Assembly: GCF_014851395.1 (NCBI RefSeq)
Contig: NW_024044348.1
Coordinates: forward strand, 24,181,890-24,245,889
DNA: 64,000 nucleotides
Direction of reading: 5' to 3'
Origin: Micropterus salmoides
Lineage: Eukaryota > Chordata > Actinopteri > Centrarchiformes > Centrarchidae
The notes below the pieces were generated by a model that saw only the letters and a program-made list of their open reading frames with translations, had not been told where the DNA came from and did no database searches. Both the position numbers and the translations under genes were made by a program. Shown here one piece after another: positions 1 through 11,264 of the stretch (position 1 is the stretch's first letter; every line of letters begins with the position of its first letter).

Positions 1-2528
1 GTTTTTGCCTCTGATATCAAAGTGCTCGGTAGGAAAAAAAATTATTTTGGAGGCATTTCAAAACTCTGGCTTTTTACCAGCCAGTCTTTCCACCTTGATG
101 TATCTGAAACAAACATTTTTTTTTAATCTGTATTTTTCAGGAAGTGTAGATTCTATATTACTGCTCAGCAAACACCCAAAGGGAGCAAAAACAACAGTAG
201 ATTTTCTGGATAAATGCCAGCTCAGATGTTCTACAAATAACAGCCAGCCATTCAGCCAGCCGGATAGTCAGTCAGTCAACCAGTGTGCAAAGGAGTGCCA
301 GGGGCCTCGTGTCTAAATGCCTATGCATATTACATCTTATGATGCATGATGTTTTGAAATGCAAAATATAAATCAAACGCTGTGCCTAAGGGATAGAGCT
401 AAATAAGAGAGAGTTCGAAATGGCTGTTACTATAGATCTGACTGTTGCCTTGTCACAATTTGTATGTATCTGAGGTGATATTTTAGCACTGTCCCCTAGT
501 GGAAATGCTTATGTGCAATGCAATTTTATTAATGTATTTATCCCTGTAGAAAAGTTATTGTGTTGTTTTACTTCAGTACAGGTAAAATATAATACAACAA
601 AACAGAAGCCACATGAATATTACTGTATAATGAGGATGACAATGATAGGGGTTTTTTTTTGTTGTTGTTGTTGTTGTTGTTTTTGGGGGGGTCTCAATAT
701 ACTTTGTCTTTAACAATATTCTTTATTTAGTTTCTCCTTACATGTACAGTTCTAATATTAATTATTTTTATATATATAAATTCGCTATACTTGTAAATTT
801 ATTTTGTAAAATCTCTTTACTTTTTCTATATTTAAATTTCTATATTTATGTTTACGTGTATGTAAGCACCAGTACATACCAAAGCAAATTCCTCGTATGT
901 GAAAATGCACATGGCAAAAAACCTCAGAATCAGATTCTGATCTGCATTGAAATCTCTCAGCACTGATCATGAAACAAAATGTAAATGCAAGGTCAGTGTG
1001 TGCATGCCTAAGTCTAAACAACAGTCTTTAAAGGATTACTTTACACATTTCGAACTTTGACAACAGCTGTGACTGATTAAAAATGAATGTAATGACATCC
1101 TGTTAGAAGTGGTACTGTCAAACATCTAACAAACTGAAGAGCAACACTGAAACATTTAACAGTCATTAATGTTGAGGTATTTTTAATGAAAGCCATGGTT
1201 CATGATTGTAATGAAAGAATGGGGCTCATTAATTTTGTTTTCATTAAAAAACTGTTAGTTTTGATTGAAAATGAGGGGGGAAATTCAATAATTCAAAAAC
1301 CAAGTAAAAACAAACAAACAAAACAATTACAGCACTGACACAAATGTCTGTCCCCTGCAGCCTTGATTCCAATCACATTGATGTATTTTTACTGTCAGAG
1401 GTATGAGCTAACAAGCTACACCTGTAACTATCAACAGAAGCTACATTCAGACAATTACAAAATGTGCAGTAACAGACAAACAAAGAAAAATTACCTACCT
1501 GAAACTCCAAGGGCCCACTAATATTTCTTCATGAAGCCTGATGTTTTTTTGTTTACGTTGTGTTCATTTCTCTCTGTGAGATCAAATATTGTAGTTCTGG
1601 GGGTGGTCAGCAAAAGCAACTACTCTTCATTGCAGGATCTTGTTTACCTTGTTTCAGTGTCTTCTTGTAGTCGAAACACAGAAACAACTTTTGGGTGCTG
1701 ATGACTGATGCATCATCAATGCATCAGTCCATTCACAAGTGTACTCCAGGGAGTGCCAGTACACCATGACATCACTGTGCAGTGTGCTTACAGGTGCAAT
1801 CAAAACCATGACTGAGTGTGAATGGCACATCCAAAACGTTTGAGTATTGAAAAGTAGTAAAAGCCATGACAATCAATAAGCTTTATGAATGCAACACAGG
1901 TTGGACTGTCTGATGCGCTCCTGACTTGCTGAGTCAAAATTTTAGGCAAGGCAGATGTGTACATTTGCTAACTAACGGAGGATGAGATCTTTTTCTATTC
2001 CTGTAAGCAAAGATGTTAAATAAAGTCTTTGTGCTCATTTTCATTAACATTAATACCACTGCAGCACAGAGGATGTAAGTTATCTGTGGATTTAATGGCA
2101 TATACAGTATTTACAAAGAATTGCATTTTTACACTTCAGTGGCTATGAACGGCAAGGGGAGGTGATGCTTTGTTGTTCGTGTTGGAAGTTTGTCATCTCC
2201 TGTGCATAGAGATCATTTCCTGCCAGTATTCATAAATAGCAGCAGAACATCATATGGGTAGAAGAAGACGACACACAAAGGGCTACATTGTATTTTTCTA
2301 AAAGAAAGTGAATGACATCACTATGGGTGGCCAATGCTCATGGTGAACTATTCATGTGTGCATATGTCATTTAGATTGCCTTATCCTGCAGCGCTGTGTT
2401 TTGAATTGTCATGTTGATTTTTGTGTGTTTGTGTTTCTTGTTTTGTGTCTTGTGTTTGGGGTGAGATCTGTTTCAGGAACCCCTGGAGATTTATTCTTTT
2501 TCATTCTTTACTTTCTTTCTTTTTTGTT
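1..2528. other. Intronic sequence, no gene recognised
   Basis: Inferred to be part of the long csmd1 intron downstream of the CUB exon. It is AT-rich with no convincing exon. Small features are a CAGT-like simple stretch (237-285), a T run plus (GTT)n at 651-684, and a perfect 11-bp inverted repeat (1703-1713 with 1719-1729, containing ATGCAT). The motif tttaaaggattactttaca near 1026 resembles ends of TTAA-target elements, but I found no partner. Confidence 0.5.
651..684. repeat. Poly-T / (GTT)n simple repeat
   Basis: Nine T followed by about six GTT units, then T4 and a G run. Confidence 0.9.
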
Positions 2529-2543
2529 GTCACTGTATCTTTT
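2529..2543. repeat. L1 target-site duplication, left copy
   Basis: The 15-mer gtcactgtatctttt occurs here and again at 7614-7628, exactly bounding the L1. At the right copy it is followed by AA, so the unduplicated target reads TCTTTT/AA, the classic cleavage preference of L1 endonuclease. Confidence 0.9.
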
Positions 2544-2619
2544 TTTTTTTAATTTTGTTATTGATTCCATTCAGCATCGTCCCAGTAGCATTTAACATCT
2601 CACACATTTTTTTTCCATG

Positions 2620-5600
2620 TATACAGAACATGCAAATACTTCACACCAGGGATCAAAAACATGAATAGTCAAAAATTCCAAATTAAACACAAAGTTCAGT
2701 AAACTACAGATGAGTAAATTTTCCCTACCATCCACATTTTCATTCCCCTCTTGTAAAGACCTTTCACTCCTGATGAAGGATAATGCCAAACACAATCTTG
2801 TGAACAGTAAACATTTAAAATGTGTAGCAAGAAGGTCCATAAGATACATTGCTTTTACCAGATAAAGTCTGTTCTCAGTGGTGTTACAAAATCCACCCAC
2901 TTATTCCATGAATTCCTAAATTTATCTGATTCTAGTCTAACTGAAAAAGTCAACTTTTCCATGATAAAAATATTATGCATCACTTCAACCCAATCCTCCA
3001 TTTTACCTCCGTTTTCAGCCACTTCCTGGTGGTGGCTTTTTTACCCGCCACTAACATTACTCTAAATAAATATTTATCCCCTGAGTTTGTAATTCCCTGG
3101 TTCCCTTTTCCCAAGTACAAAACAACAAATGTGAATGGAAGTTCCACTTTCAAAATTTTCTCCATGCTTTTCTTTAATTCTTGCCAATAAGGTATGATAG
3201 AGCTGCATTCCCAAAAGATATGGAAATTATTATTTTCTCCACATAGTCTCCAACATTTAGTATCCCGAGATTTCTGTTGTGCTGGTGTAATTAAATATCT
3301 CACTATGTTCTGCTAACCATATTCTCTCTGAGAATAACTATATTGTCTTCCATTGTTGTTCATTGATCTCTTCCCACTCCTCCTCTGACAACATCCGTCC
3401 CCCTTCCTTCTCACACTTTTCTGTATGTATTGTAACCTTTTAAATTTTCCACTTCTTTATACAATTTTGAGATTAATTTCTTGCCCAGATCTGATTCATA
3501 TGCTAAAATATATCATTTTAATAATTGCAGACTCCCAAAATATTGTCGGTCCACCGCCCCATCTACTGAAGCTTCCATGTAATGTATTGGGTGTAAAATC
3601 TGAATCGTGTGCAATCCAATGCAGTAACCTACTCTGCTCTGTAAGGCTATTCTTTCTCAAGCCAAATATTAAGGGATACACCCAACCATGGATTTAGCTC
3701 CTCATTAAGATGTTTTCTCAGTGTTTTATCATTTATTATGGCCTGTATTGGAATATTGGATGTGTGGCCTTCAATGTCTTTCCATCTCACTCTGTAAGCA
3801 GGATTACACAAGGCCCACATTGTGCCGCCTGATAATAGCTCTTAAGACAGGGCAGGACTAGTCCTCCTTTAACTCTGGGAGGCTATAGAGTTCTAAATCT
3901 TATCCGTGGTGTTTTTCCTCGCCAAATGTATCTCGAGATGAATCTATCCCATTCTATAAAATCTTTATCTATTACTTTTACTGGCAGAGTTTGGAATAAA
4001 TACAATAACCTTGGGAGAGCATTCATTTTGATCGCTTCTACCTTAGAAACTAAACTTGTCAATAGGATTAAGTTCCATCTTACAATATCTGATTTTATTC
4101 TTGAAATTAGTGGATCCTGATTAATAGATTTCATTTGAGATAAGTCTTGAGTTGAATCACTCCCAAATATTTCATAGACTTTGAATCCCAATTAAATTTG
4201 AAACCTTGTCTAACAGCCCAGTCTGGAACATAGTTTAATGTGAGGACCTGTGTATTTTTCACTTTCAATTTATAGCCTGATAATAAACCAAAGTTCTCAT
4301 GTGTTGACATAAGAGCTGGAAGAGACTCAGTGCATTGCGTTAGGTATATTAATACATCACCCGCGAATAATGCTATTTTCTGTTCATCCCCCTCTATGTC
4401 TATACCTTTTATATCTTCATTTATATCTTCAAAGAGGAGAGGGCTAATTGAGCAGCCTTGACGACATCCATGTTGAAGAGTTTGACAGATTTCCATTGAT
4501 CTTGATCCTAGCTGTGGGTTTATTATAAAGAGATTGAATAGTTTTGACAAATATTTCATGACAACCAAGTCATTCCAGCACCATATACAGGAAACCCCAC
4601 CTGACAGAGTGCCTTTTCTGCATCCAATCCCACTATTAGTGCTTCTAATCTTTTTTGATGATGTTTTGCATCAAGTTATGTGTGCCGAATATTGTCCTGT
4701 GTCTGTTTATGTTTTATAAATCCAGTCTGGTCTGATGAATTATATCTGGCAGAATTGTTTCTAAACGTCTGTCTAGGATGGCAGTGAATGGTTAAGAACA
4801 CTCACTGGTCTATAATTAGAACATTCCAATTTGTCCTTTCCTTCTTTTGAAATAACCGAAATGAAGGCTTCCCTCCAAGAGTTTGGGATTTCTCCCTTCT
4901 TTATCACCCAGTTAAATGCATTTTTTTTAGCAGGGGGGAGCAATGGTTCACAAAGCACTTTGTAAAACTCAGACGTGTATCCATCCGTGCCTGGAGCCTT
5001 GTTTGTCTTCAGCTTTGAAATTGCTGAGTTGATTTCTTCATTCGATATTTCCTTGGTCAGAGCTGAGTTATTGTCATCCGTGACCCGTGGCAAATTTAAA
5101 GAGTCTAACAATAAGAATATCTAATTGTTATTATTTATGTCTGGTTGAGAAAAAAGATTTTTGTAGTTTTTGTTGTTAGATTTTTGTTTCAAAACATTTA
5201 TGTATCTCTTCTGTCTTATATTTTGTCAAATTAGAAAATTAATCTCTGATTTTATAAATATAATTAATTGCCATTTGCTTTTTTAACCTATAGGCCAGCA
5301 GCTTTGTTGATTTACTCCCTGCTCCTCAGTTTCAGGTACATCAGCTTTGTTTCAATCACCTGTACTAGGATGTCATTTATCTCTGTTTTAACCCTTTTGA
5401 TTTCTTTCTCATCCACTTTATTTTTGTGTTGTTTTTCTAGCTTCTTAAACTTCTAGTTTATTAAGTTATAAGTCTATCCTGTTTTTGCCTTTTCAAGTAC
5501 GCTGACTTAGCTATTAGTTTCCCTCTAATTACCGCTTTACACGCACCCCACAGCACAGATGGAGACACCTGACCGTTATCATTCTCCCTTACATACGTCT

Positions 5601-6090
5601 GAATTTCTTTAACATATTCCTCCCTCATTTGTCCTCTTAGAACATTTATGTCCAGCCTCCACAGGGTTGCTTTTGTTTCTCTCGACATAGCTAAAGTCAT
5701 ATATATTGGACTATGGTCTGATAGGTCTCTTATTCCAGTTTCACATCTTTCAATTCTGTAACTGTCCTTCTTATACATAAAAAAAATAATCTATCCTTGA
5801 ATATGTTGAGTAAGGTGGTGGAAAAAAATGTGTAGTCTTTTCCTTTAGGATTTGTTCTCTCCATACATCGAATACTCCCAACTCTGCCAGTAACTTTTTG
5901 CCAATTGTGGACACTGGCCGAACAGTCGAGTTGTGGGTTTAAATAATATAATACCTTCGCTGTTTATCTGATGTTTCCGAAAGTTTTTCAAAAATAATTT
6001 TCCCTGATATAGCAATGCCACTCCTCTCCTATGACCTGTTCTATAAGATGAAGAAAATACTTGTACCAATAACACATTCACTGATCTTCT
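2620..6090 (-). pseudogene. L1 ORF2 (endonuclease-reverse transcriptase), broken
   Basis: ORF2p nicks target DNA and copies the element RNA. Pieces in order on the minus strand: mid endonuclease (6081-5845, YRTGHRRGVALLYQGKL), endonuclease C-terminus (5778-5461, LSDHSPIYMTL, then WGACKAVIRGKLIAKSAYLK), the RT N-terminus (5111-4773, KLKTNKAPGTDGYTSEFYK and NYRPVSVLN), the RT core (4568-4131), the thumb region (4191-3883, FISRYIWRGKTPRIRF) and the Cys-rich tail (3303-2980, CWRLCGENNNFHIFWEC). The catalytic box reads FAGDVLIYL where L1 has F/YADD, so one metal-binding Asp is lost. The first endonuclease residues are not found upstream of 6081, indicating an internal deletion. Several stops and frameshifts separate the pieces. 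Confidence 0.9.
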
Positions 6091-6542
6091 GCCTCCTCCC
6101 TCCTATGCTTATCCCTTATGCTACAAAATTGGCAAACTGCCCTAAACATTAAAGATCCAAACACAAAAACAATCACTGATGAACTAGCTGAACTGATTAA
6201 CCAGAAAACTTCCTTGCGTGGGGTCTGAGTTTTGACCCTAGCTGAGTCCTGATGACATGTCCACTCTGAGGGATATGCCCTTCCTCCTAAGGGAAGTAGG
6301 CCCTTTGTGTCTTTTAAGACTAAACAGACTTAAATACATTATATACATAAAAACACGTAGAGGAAATTGCCCCTTTTTTTTAAGATTAGCACATTTAAAT
6401 ACTCCAATACAGCTTAAAACAATACAAAAAATAGGTTCCCATTTCTCACCTTAATTTTGTGCAGAACATAATCCAAGTACACAGAACCTATTCAAATCCT
6501 GTCCTGAAATCCAAAATCCATCTGTTTTCGTCCTAATTCCTC

Positions 6543-7486
6543 CTAATGGTTTTTGGCCCAGCTGGCCTGCCAAGTTAGGCGATTGATCCTTTTTGGTCCA
6601 CGCTCTGTAGGTTTCACTACCGTCACCTGTAGCCCTCTCCTCACCATGTCCTTGGTTGCCTCTTCAGCCGTATTGTACACACAGATTTCTCCTTTGTAGA
6701 ACACCTGTAATTTTGTCGGGAACGGTGCTTGGATATGTATTTTCTTCTCCCTCAAAACTTTCTTTGCCTCCTCATGCTCCTTCCGCTTTCTCAATATCTC
6801 CGGAGCGTAGTCATGATCCAAAAACACCTTCCTTCCCTCATGCACAAAGCCTCTGCCATGCTATCTTTATTATTATCTCTTCTTTGTTTCTGAAACTCAT
6901 GAATCTTACCACGATGGATCTCGGTGGGGAATCCGGAGGGGGGCATGGCACTTGCACCCTGTGGGCTCTCTGGATCTGGAGGTGAAGTAATGGAGATAAC
7001 TCCAGCTTTTCTCTAAGGAGATTTTCAATAAAATCAATCATCAACCCGGCGTTGTCCTCCGCTCCCTCCTTCACCATGTGAATCCTGATGTTTTCTCTCC
7101 TCAAGCGTCCCTCCTGACCCACCAGTCTGTTTTCAAACCATTTCTGAAGCTCCAGGAGTTCAAGTGTAGCATCCTCAACACACTGCAAATGCTCCTCTGC
7201 TTCCATTATGTGCCTCTCAGCATTATCTATCCTGTTATTTGCCACTCTGATGTCTTCCCTAATTTTGTTTAGAGTGACTGAGTTTTCATGACAAAAATTG
7301 AGCAGCTTGCCGTGCTTAGAGTGGCCCGGGCCTCCTCGCTCTGGCCGCTGGGGCTTGCACTCGCTGATTCTGGTATCTCACCCAGATCTGTTAGCTCTGA
7401 TGCTAACATATCTTGATCGTCGTTCCACTGGCACTTAACTCAGGTTTTTGAGACTTTCTTCCTAATTTTCCTCTCGGTATACTCAT
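6543..7486 (-). pseudogene. L1 ORF1 (RNA-binding protein), broken
   Basis: L1 ORF1p coats the element RNA and acts as a nucleic-acid chaperone. The likely start is the ATG at 7486-7484 (MSIPRGKLGRK), but a stop follows about 27 codons on. A second open stretch (7245-6838) has a leucine/glutamate-rich coiled-coil-like part, then RRENIRIHMVKEGAED, LLREKLEL, QIQRAHRV and IVVRFMSFRNKEEII, which match the L1 RRM-type core. The C-terminal domain continues in another frame (6845-6543: EGRKVFLDHDYAPEILRKRK to NRLTWQASWAKNH) after a frameshift at about 6840. The recognisable regions together approximate a whole ORF1, but no single frame reads through. Confidence 0.85.
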
Positions 7487-7613
7487 AGCCCTTTCTGATT
7501 TGTATTTAACCTGTGCCAGTTGCCTATTGACAAGTGAATAGGGCGTTCATAAGTTTAAGTTGGACAGCTCACTTTTTATGCTGCTGCCATGATGGAGGCT
7601 CACCAGAAGTCCC

Positions 7614-7628
7614 GTCACTGTATCTTTT
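7614..7628. repeat. L1 target-site duplication, right copy
   Basis: The 15-mer gtcactgtatctttt, identical to 2529-2543 and followed by AA. It marks the 5' end of the L1. Confidence 0.9.
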
Positions 7629-8556
7629 AACCCTGTTTTTTTTAGCACTTTCAATGTTATATCACTGTGTAAACAAACTAAACTAGCAAGTCAGAGAATT
7701 CTCTGAAGTGAAACTTCTGTGACATGGCTCAATATAGATTCATAGTGAATTAAACTTTTACTGCAGATGTCTGGATAAATGTGACTGGAATTCAGGTTCG
7801 CAGCAATTTTACAGATGGGGTCATGCAAGAATTGTGTGCGTGTGGCTACTGGAATACATATTTCCATTTTTCACTCTCTTAAGCTCTTCTTCATATGGTG
7901 TCACTCTGCTCTACTCCATCTCTGTTTCTATCACAGTCTACCTGTAACTTTCTCTTTCTATCGCTTCATCACTCCTTCCGTATCCCCTCTCCCCTGCTGT
8001 GCCTCAGCAGTAACAGGTGTTTGGTGAGGCAGGAGGCCTGCGGATCTAAATGTTCTCATCAGTCCTACAAGTGCAGCCCAACAGCTGAACTCAGCATCAG
8101 TCCACAGCCTGCTCGAGTGACTGTAGCTCCACCCGGTCACTTTCCTGACAACAATACACATTTTTCTACAGAAAAAAACACCTTGGAATCAAGGATATGA
8201 ACCAGAGTTTGTGAATCATATGAAGACAACCAAAGGGTCATTAAGTTCACAGTAGGCTTGGTTTAGTTTTGATTTACTGGACTCCAGACATTCTGTAGTG
8301 TTAAAGACTATGATCAGGTTGCACATATGTGCTAAGAAAGTCAGAGTGAGGTGATTTGTTGTTTTCTTGCTGTTTCTCTAAACAAGCACTTTGAAGACAT
8401 CACCATGGGCCCATTGTGATTCGCATTACTGTTGTCTAACTCACAACTCATATTTCTGTATAGTTGAATAACTAATTATGAAAATAAAATTATTCCAAAA
8501 TAACAATAATTGTTAGCTGTGGCCCTATAAAAAAAACTACCAGGCTTGCGACAAAC
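7629..8556. other. Intronic sequence, no gene recognised
   Basis: Unique-looking intron between the L1 and the hAT MITE. A C/T-rich part (7870-8000) produces open frames without protein-like character. Confidence 0.5.
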
Positions 8557-8564
8557 ACAAACAG

Positions 8565-9006
8565 TAGGGCTGCAAGATTAATCTAATCGCATCGTGTCAT
8601 CCTGTGCGATTACATAATTGCAAAGAGGCTGCAATTTAATTAAACAAAAAAAAAAAGTGTGCTGTGAGTGTGATGCTCTTGCCTCTGTGTGCACTGCTGT
8701 ATGCTCATTATCCACTCCACACCAGGCTCTCGCATGTGCCCTTAAAAATAGATACATAGTTACCAGAAAAATTATTTATGAGCAGTGTGCGAGTAACGTT
8801 TAAGACTACAACCTACCCCAACCAAAAAAATTGGAATTGAGCATTCAGTCATGCAGTGGGAACACAGCCAAAATGTCAGTATGTTGTGCATTTTCCTTGA
8901 TAATCAAGCAAGTAGACTCATAGTATATTTTTTCCCATTATATCGCAATCATAATATTGTCCACAAAAATCACAATATGACTTTTTCTCCAAATTGTGGA
9001 GCCCTA
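8565..9006. mobile_element. Nonautonomous hAT-like element (442 bp)
   Basis: The left end tagggctgcaagatt and the right end (reverse complement tagggctccacaatt) form imperfect hAT-type inverted termini. Flanking 8-mers acaaacag (8557-8564) and acaaacaa (9007-9014) agree at 7 of 8 bases, as expected for a hAT 8-bp target duplication. The interior holds no transposase-like frame, so it would have depended on a partner's enzyme. Confidence 0.8.
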
Positions 9007-9581
9007 ACAAACAAAAAATGGTAGCTGCATATTCAACCATATTTTGGCAAAGTTGTGAATGCCTGGATCATAATAAGCATTCGACAAACAGTAGAGAAGT
9101 GGATTATCCTACAAGAGTACTTTGGAAAGCTTCTGTGACTCCATGCTGATTGCAGCTGCCATCCTCCACAGAGGCGCAAGCCACCTTTCACACCAACAGG
9201 AGTGTTAGTATCATTTGTATGTAATAAAAAAAAGGTTTCAGCCGAGTATTCCTTTAAGCCTGCATGGACAAATGCAACTGGACTTGTAACTTTGTTATAT
9301 ACTGTGCTGTGTTATATTTAGTGCTCAGTTGGACAGACAGTTGAAAAAATGCTTAAACAACAGGATGAGGGGGTAAAATGCTTATTCGGCAGAAATTATG
9401 CATATTCTTGTAGTTTCCCTCTCAGTTCAACTCTTATCGTAATTTGAAAACTGCACTCAACTTTCTGATGTGCCGGTGACAAGTCGAAGCAGCTTAGAGA
9501 ATTATCAAGAATACAATAAGACACAGACAGATGGACACAACTACCAACCGTAGAGCGACTTAGTTCTACTAGCTTTAGCAC

Positions 9582-9583
<2 letters not shown>

Positions 9584-9627
<44 letters not shown>
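9584..9627. repeat. (TG)n then (GA)n microsatellite
   Basis: About sixteen TG units run directly into six GA units. Confidence 0.95.
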
Positions 9628-9866
9628 TCCTTCGCTGGTCCTATGTCTCTTTCTCTGTATGCTTCTGTCTCTCCCTCTCTCTCTCTTTCTATCCATCCCC
9701 AAGCAGCCCTACCTTCTCTCTCCACTCTCTCTTTCTCTCTTAACTTCTCTCCTTCCTTCCCTAGCTGTACTCTTGGATTAGTTCCATTGCCTGGTTATCT
9801 AGTGTTGGCCTATTTTTCTCATAAAAGTGTGGTTTTTACTCTGCAGTTACTGGGGGTTGTCTACAT

Positions 9867-9868
<2 letters not shown>

Positions 9869-9902
<34 letters not shown>
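9869..9902. repeat. (TG)n microsatellite
   Basis: Seventeen uninterrupted TG units. Confidence 0.95.
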
Positions 9903-9904
<2 letters not shown>

Positions 9905-9994
9905 CACAAGATGTGTTTGGTGACAAAAGTAAAAATGTAATCCATTAGATATTTGTCATTACTTTAAATTGAGGTCAGCACCCAAACTCCATTA

Positions 9995-10131
9995 GAATCT
10001 GTGTATGGTTCGTTCTTTGATTATTTTGTTTCAAACCCCAAATCAGAAAAACCAAAAAACAACTTGTTTTTTTGCTTTTTACAATTCGGTTTTGAAACGA
10101 AATAATCAAAGAACGAACCATACACAGATTC
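9995..10131. mobile_element. Palindromic MITE, 42-bp arms
   Basis: The left arm starting gaatctgtgtatggttcg (9995-10036) is the inverse of the right arm ending at 10131, with one mismatch in about 42 bases. The middle (T/A-rich, 10037-10089) is itself weakly self-complementary, so nearly all of the 137 bp folds back. ATTA lies on both sides (9991-9994 and 10132-10135), a likely short target duplication. No coding potential. The family is unknown; a PIF/Harbinger-like element (TWA target) is one option. Confidence 0.8.
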
Positions 10132-10135
10132 ATTA

Positions 10136-10914
10136 AGCTTTATTTATTTTTATTTTTATTTTTTGGTCCTGTTTCTACTCGGCTACTATAAAATTTATAT
10201 AAAGATGTGAACTAAGGACTATATCTCTTTCTGGTATGCAAAAAAGCAACAGCAAGCATATTACAGAATTACTGAAAGGAAGGTTATATAATATCATTGT
10301 CAAATATTACAATCAATGAAATTAAGAATCTTGGCTCACATTTACTAAACTATTATTCCTGTTTGTTCATCAACACATTGTCTTTCATTCTTACACCAGC
10401 TGCCTATAGAAGCAATATTTTTAGACATAAAGCTTCAATTTGAGCAGCACAACAATCAGCAGTACATGTACGGTTAGACATAAGTACTGCGGACCTGCCG
10501 TTAAAAAACAGCCTACTGTAATGAAATATCTCATAAAGGCCTGATGCAGTCATATTTTGATTAATGGATGCTTATCTCCAGTAAAATCAATAATTTCATT
10601 TAAGATATTCTCATCTTTGTTTTTCTATCTTAATAAAGAATCTCTGACTTAAATCGCCTCATGTAAATCTCTGAGATCTTCTGATATTTTCTTGACACAT
10701 TGCATTGTACTGTGCACTGTACACACCATTCGCAGCTTGACAAATCCAAAACATGAAGTGAGACTGAGCTGAGAAGAGAAAAGCACAGAAGAAGGTGAAG
10801 AAGTGTAAAGAAGAGAGTAGAATTGAAGGAAAGGTTTGACAGCAGAATAAATGAAGCAGGAAGTTCAAGTTAGTGACCAATGAAGCAAAGATTGCTGAAA
10901 ACTGGTAGTAGTAC

Positions 10915-10961
<47 letters not shown>

Positions 10962-11260
10962 ATACTTGTCTGTGTACTGGTGTGTCTATGCATTGTACCA
11001 GTGCACTGAAGGAGGCAGCTGACCTCTATCTCTCTCATGCGCACACACAGATACAACAGTATGAACCTTACCATTTGTCGTTTCATATTCTCTCTTTTTA
11101 ACTCTATTTATCTCTGTATTACTCTTGCTTTTGCTCTGTCTACATCCTTCTACAACAAAGACCATACCTCACTGATAACCTTTCTCTGCCCCCCTCCTCC
11201 TCCTCCCTCTGTCATGTACATGCAACCCACATATTCACATATTTAACCATATTCACTATC
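10136..11260. other. Intronic sequence, no gene recognised
   Basis: AT-rich intron with a T/A simple stretch (10140-10165) and one long (TG)n. I see no exon or transposon end. Confidence 0.5.
10917..10960. repeat. (TG)n microsatellite
   Basis: About 22 TG units. Confidence 0.95.
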
Positions 11261-11264
11261 TTAA

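Larger units (their letters stand above)
2544..7613 (-). mobile_element. L1-type LINE, near full length, inactive
   Basis: A 5.07-kb non-LTR retrotransposon lying in the same orientation as csmd1. On the minus strand it runs from a 5' leader (about 7613-7490) through an ORF1 with an RNA-binding core and an ORF2 with endonuclease and reverse transcriptase segments, to a 3' UTR and an A-tail (T run 2544-2551). A 15-bp target-site duplication flanks it at a TTTT/AA site. Both frames carry stops and frameshifts, the start of the endonuclease is missing, and a catalytic Asp of the reverse transcriptase is changed, so it cannot move on its own. Domain content places it in the L1 clade; the exact fish subfamily would need a repeat library. 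Confidence 0.93.
9007..9994. other. Intronic sequence with microsatellites
   Basis: No gene recognised. It contains two (TG)n arrays, a C/T-rich stretch (9640-9770), and at 9236-9258 the motif cgagtattcctttaagcc, which looks like a decayed end of a TTAA-type element without a visible partner. Confidence 0.5.

Noticed and set aside
9589..9948. Cys-Val repeat protein (and similar His-Thr frames elsewhere)
   Set aside because: These frames are translations of (TG)n/(CA)n microsatellites.
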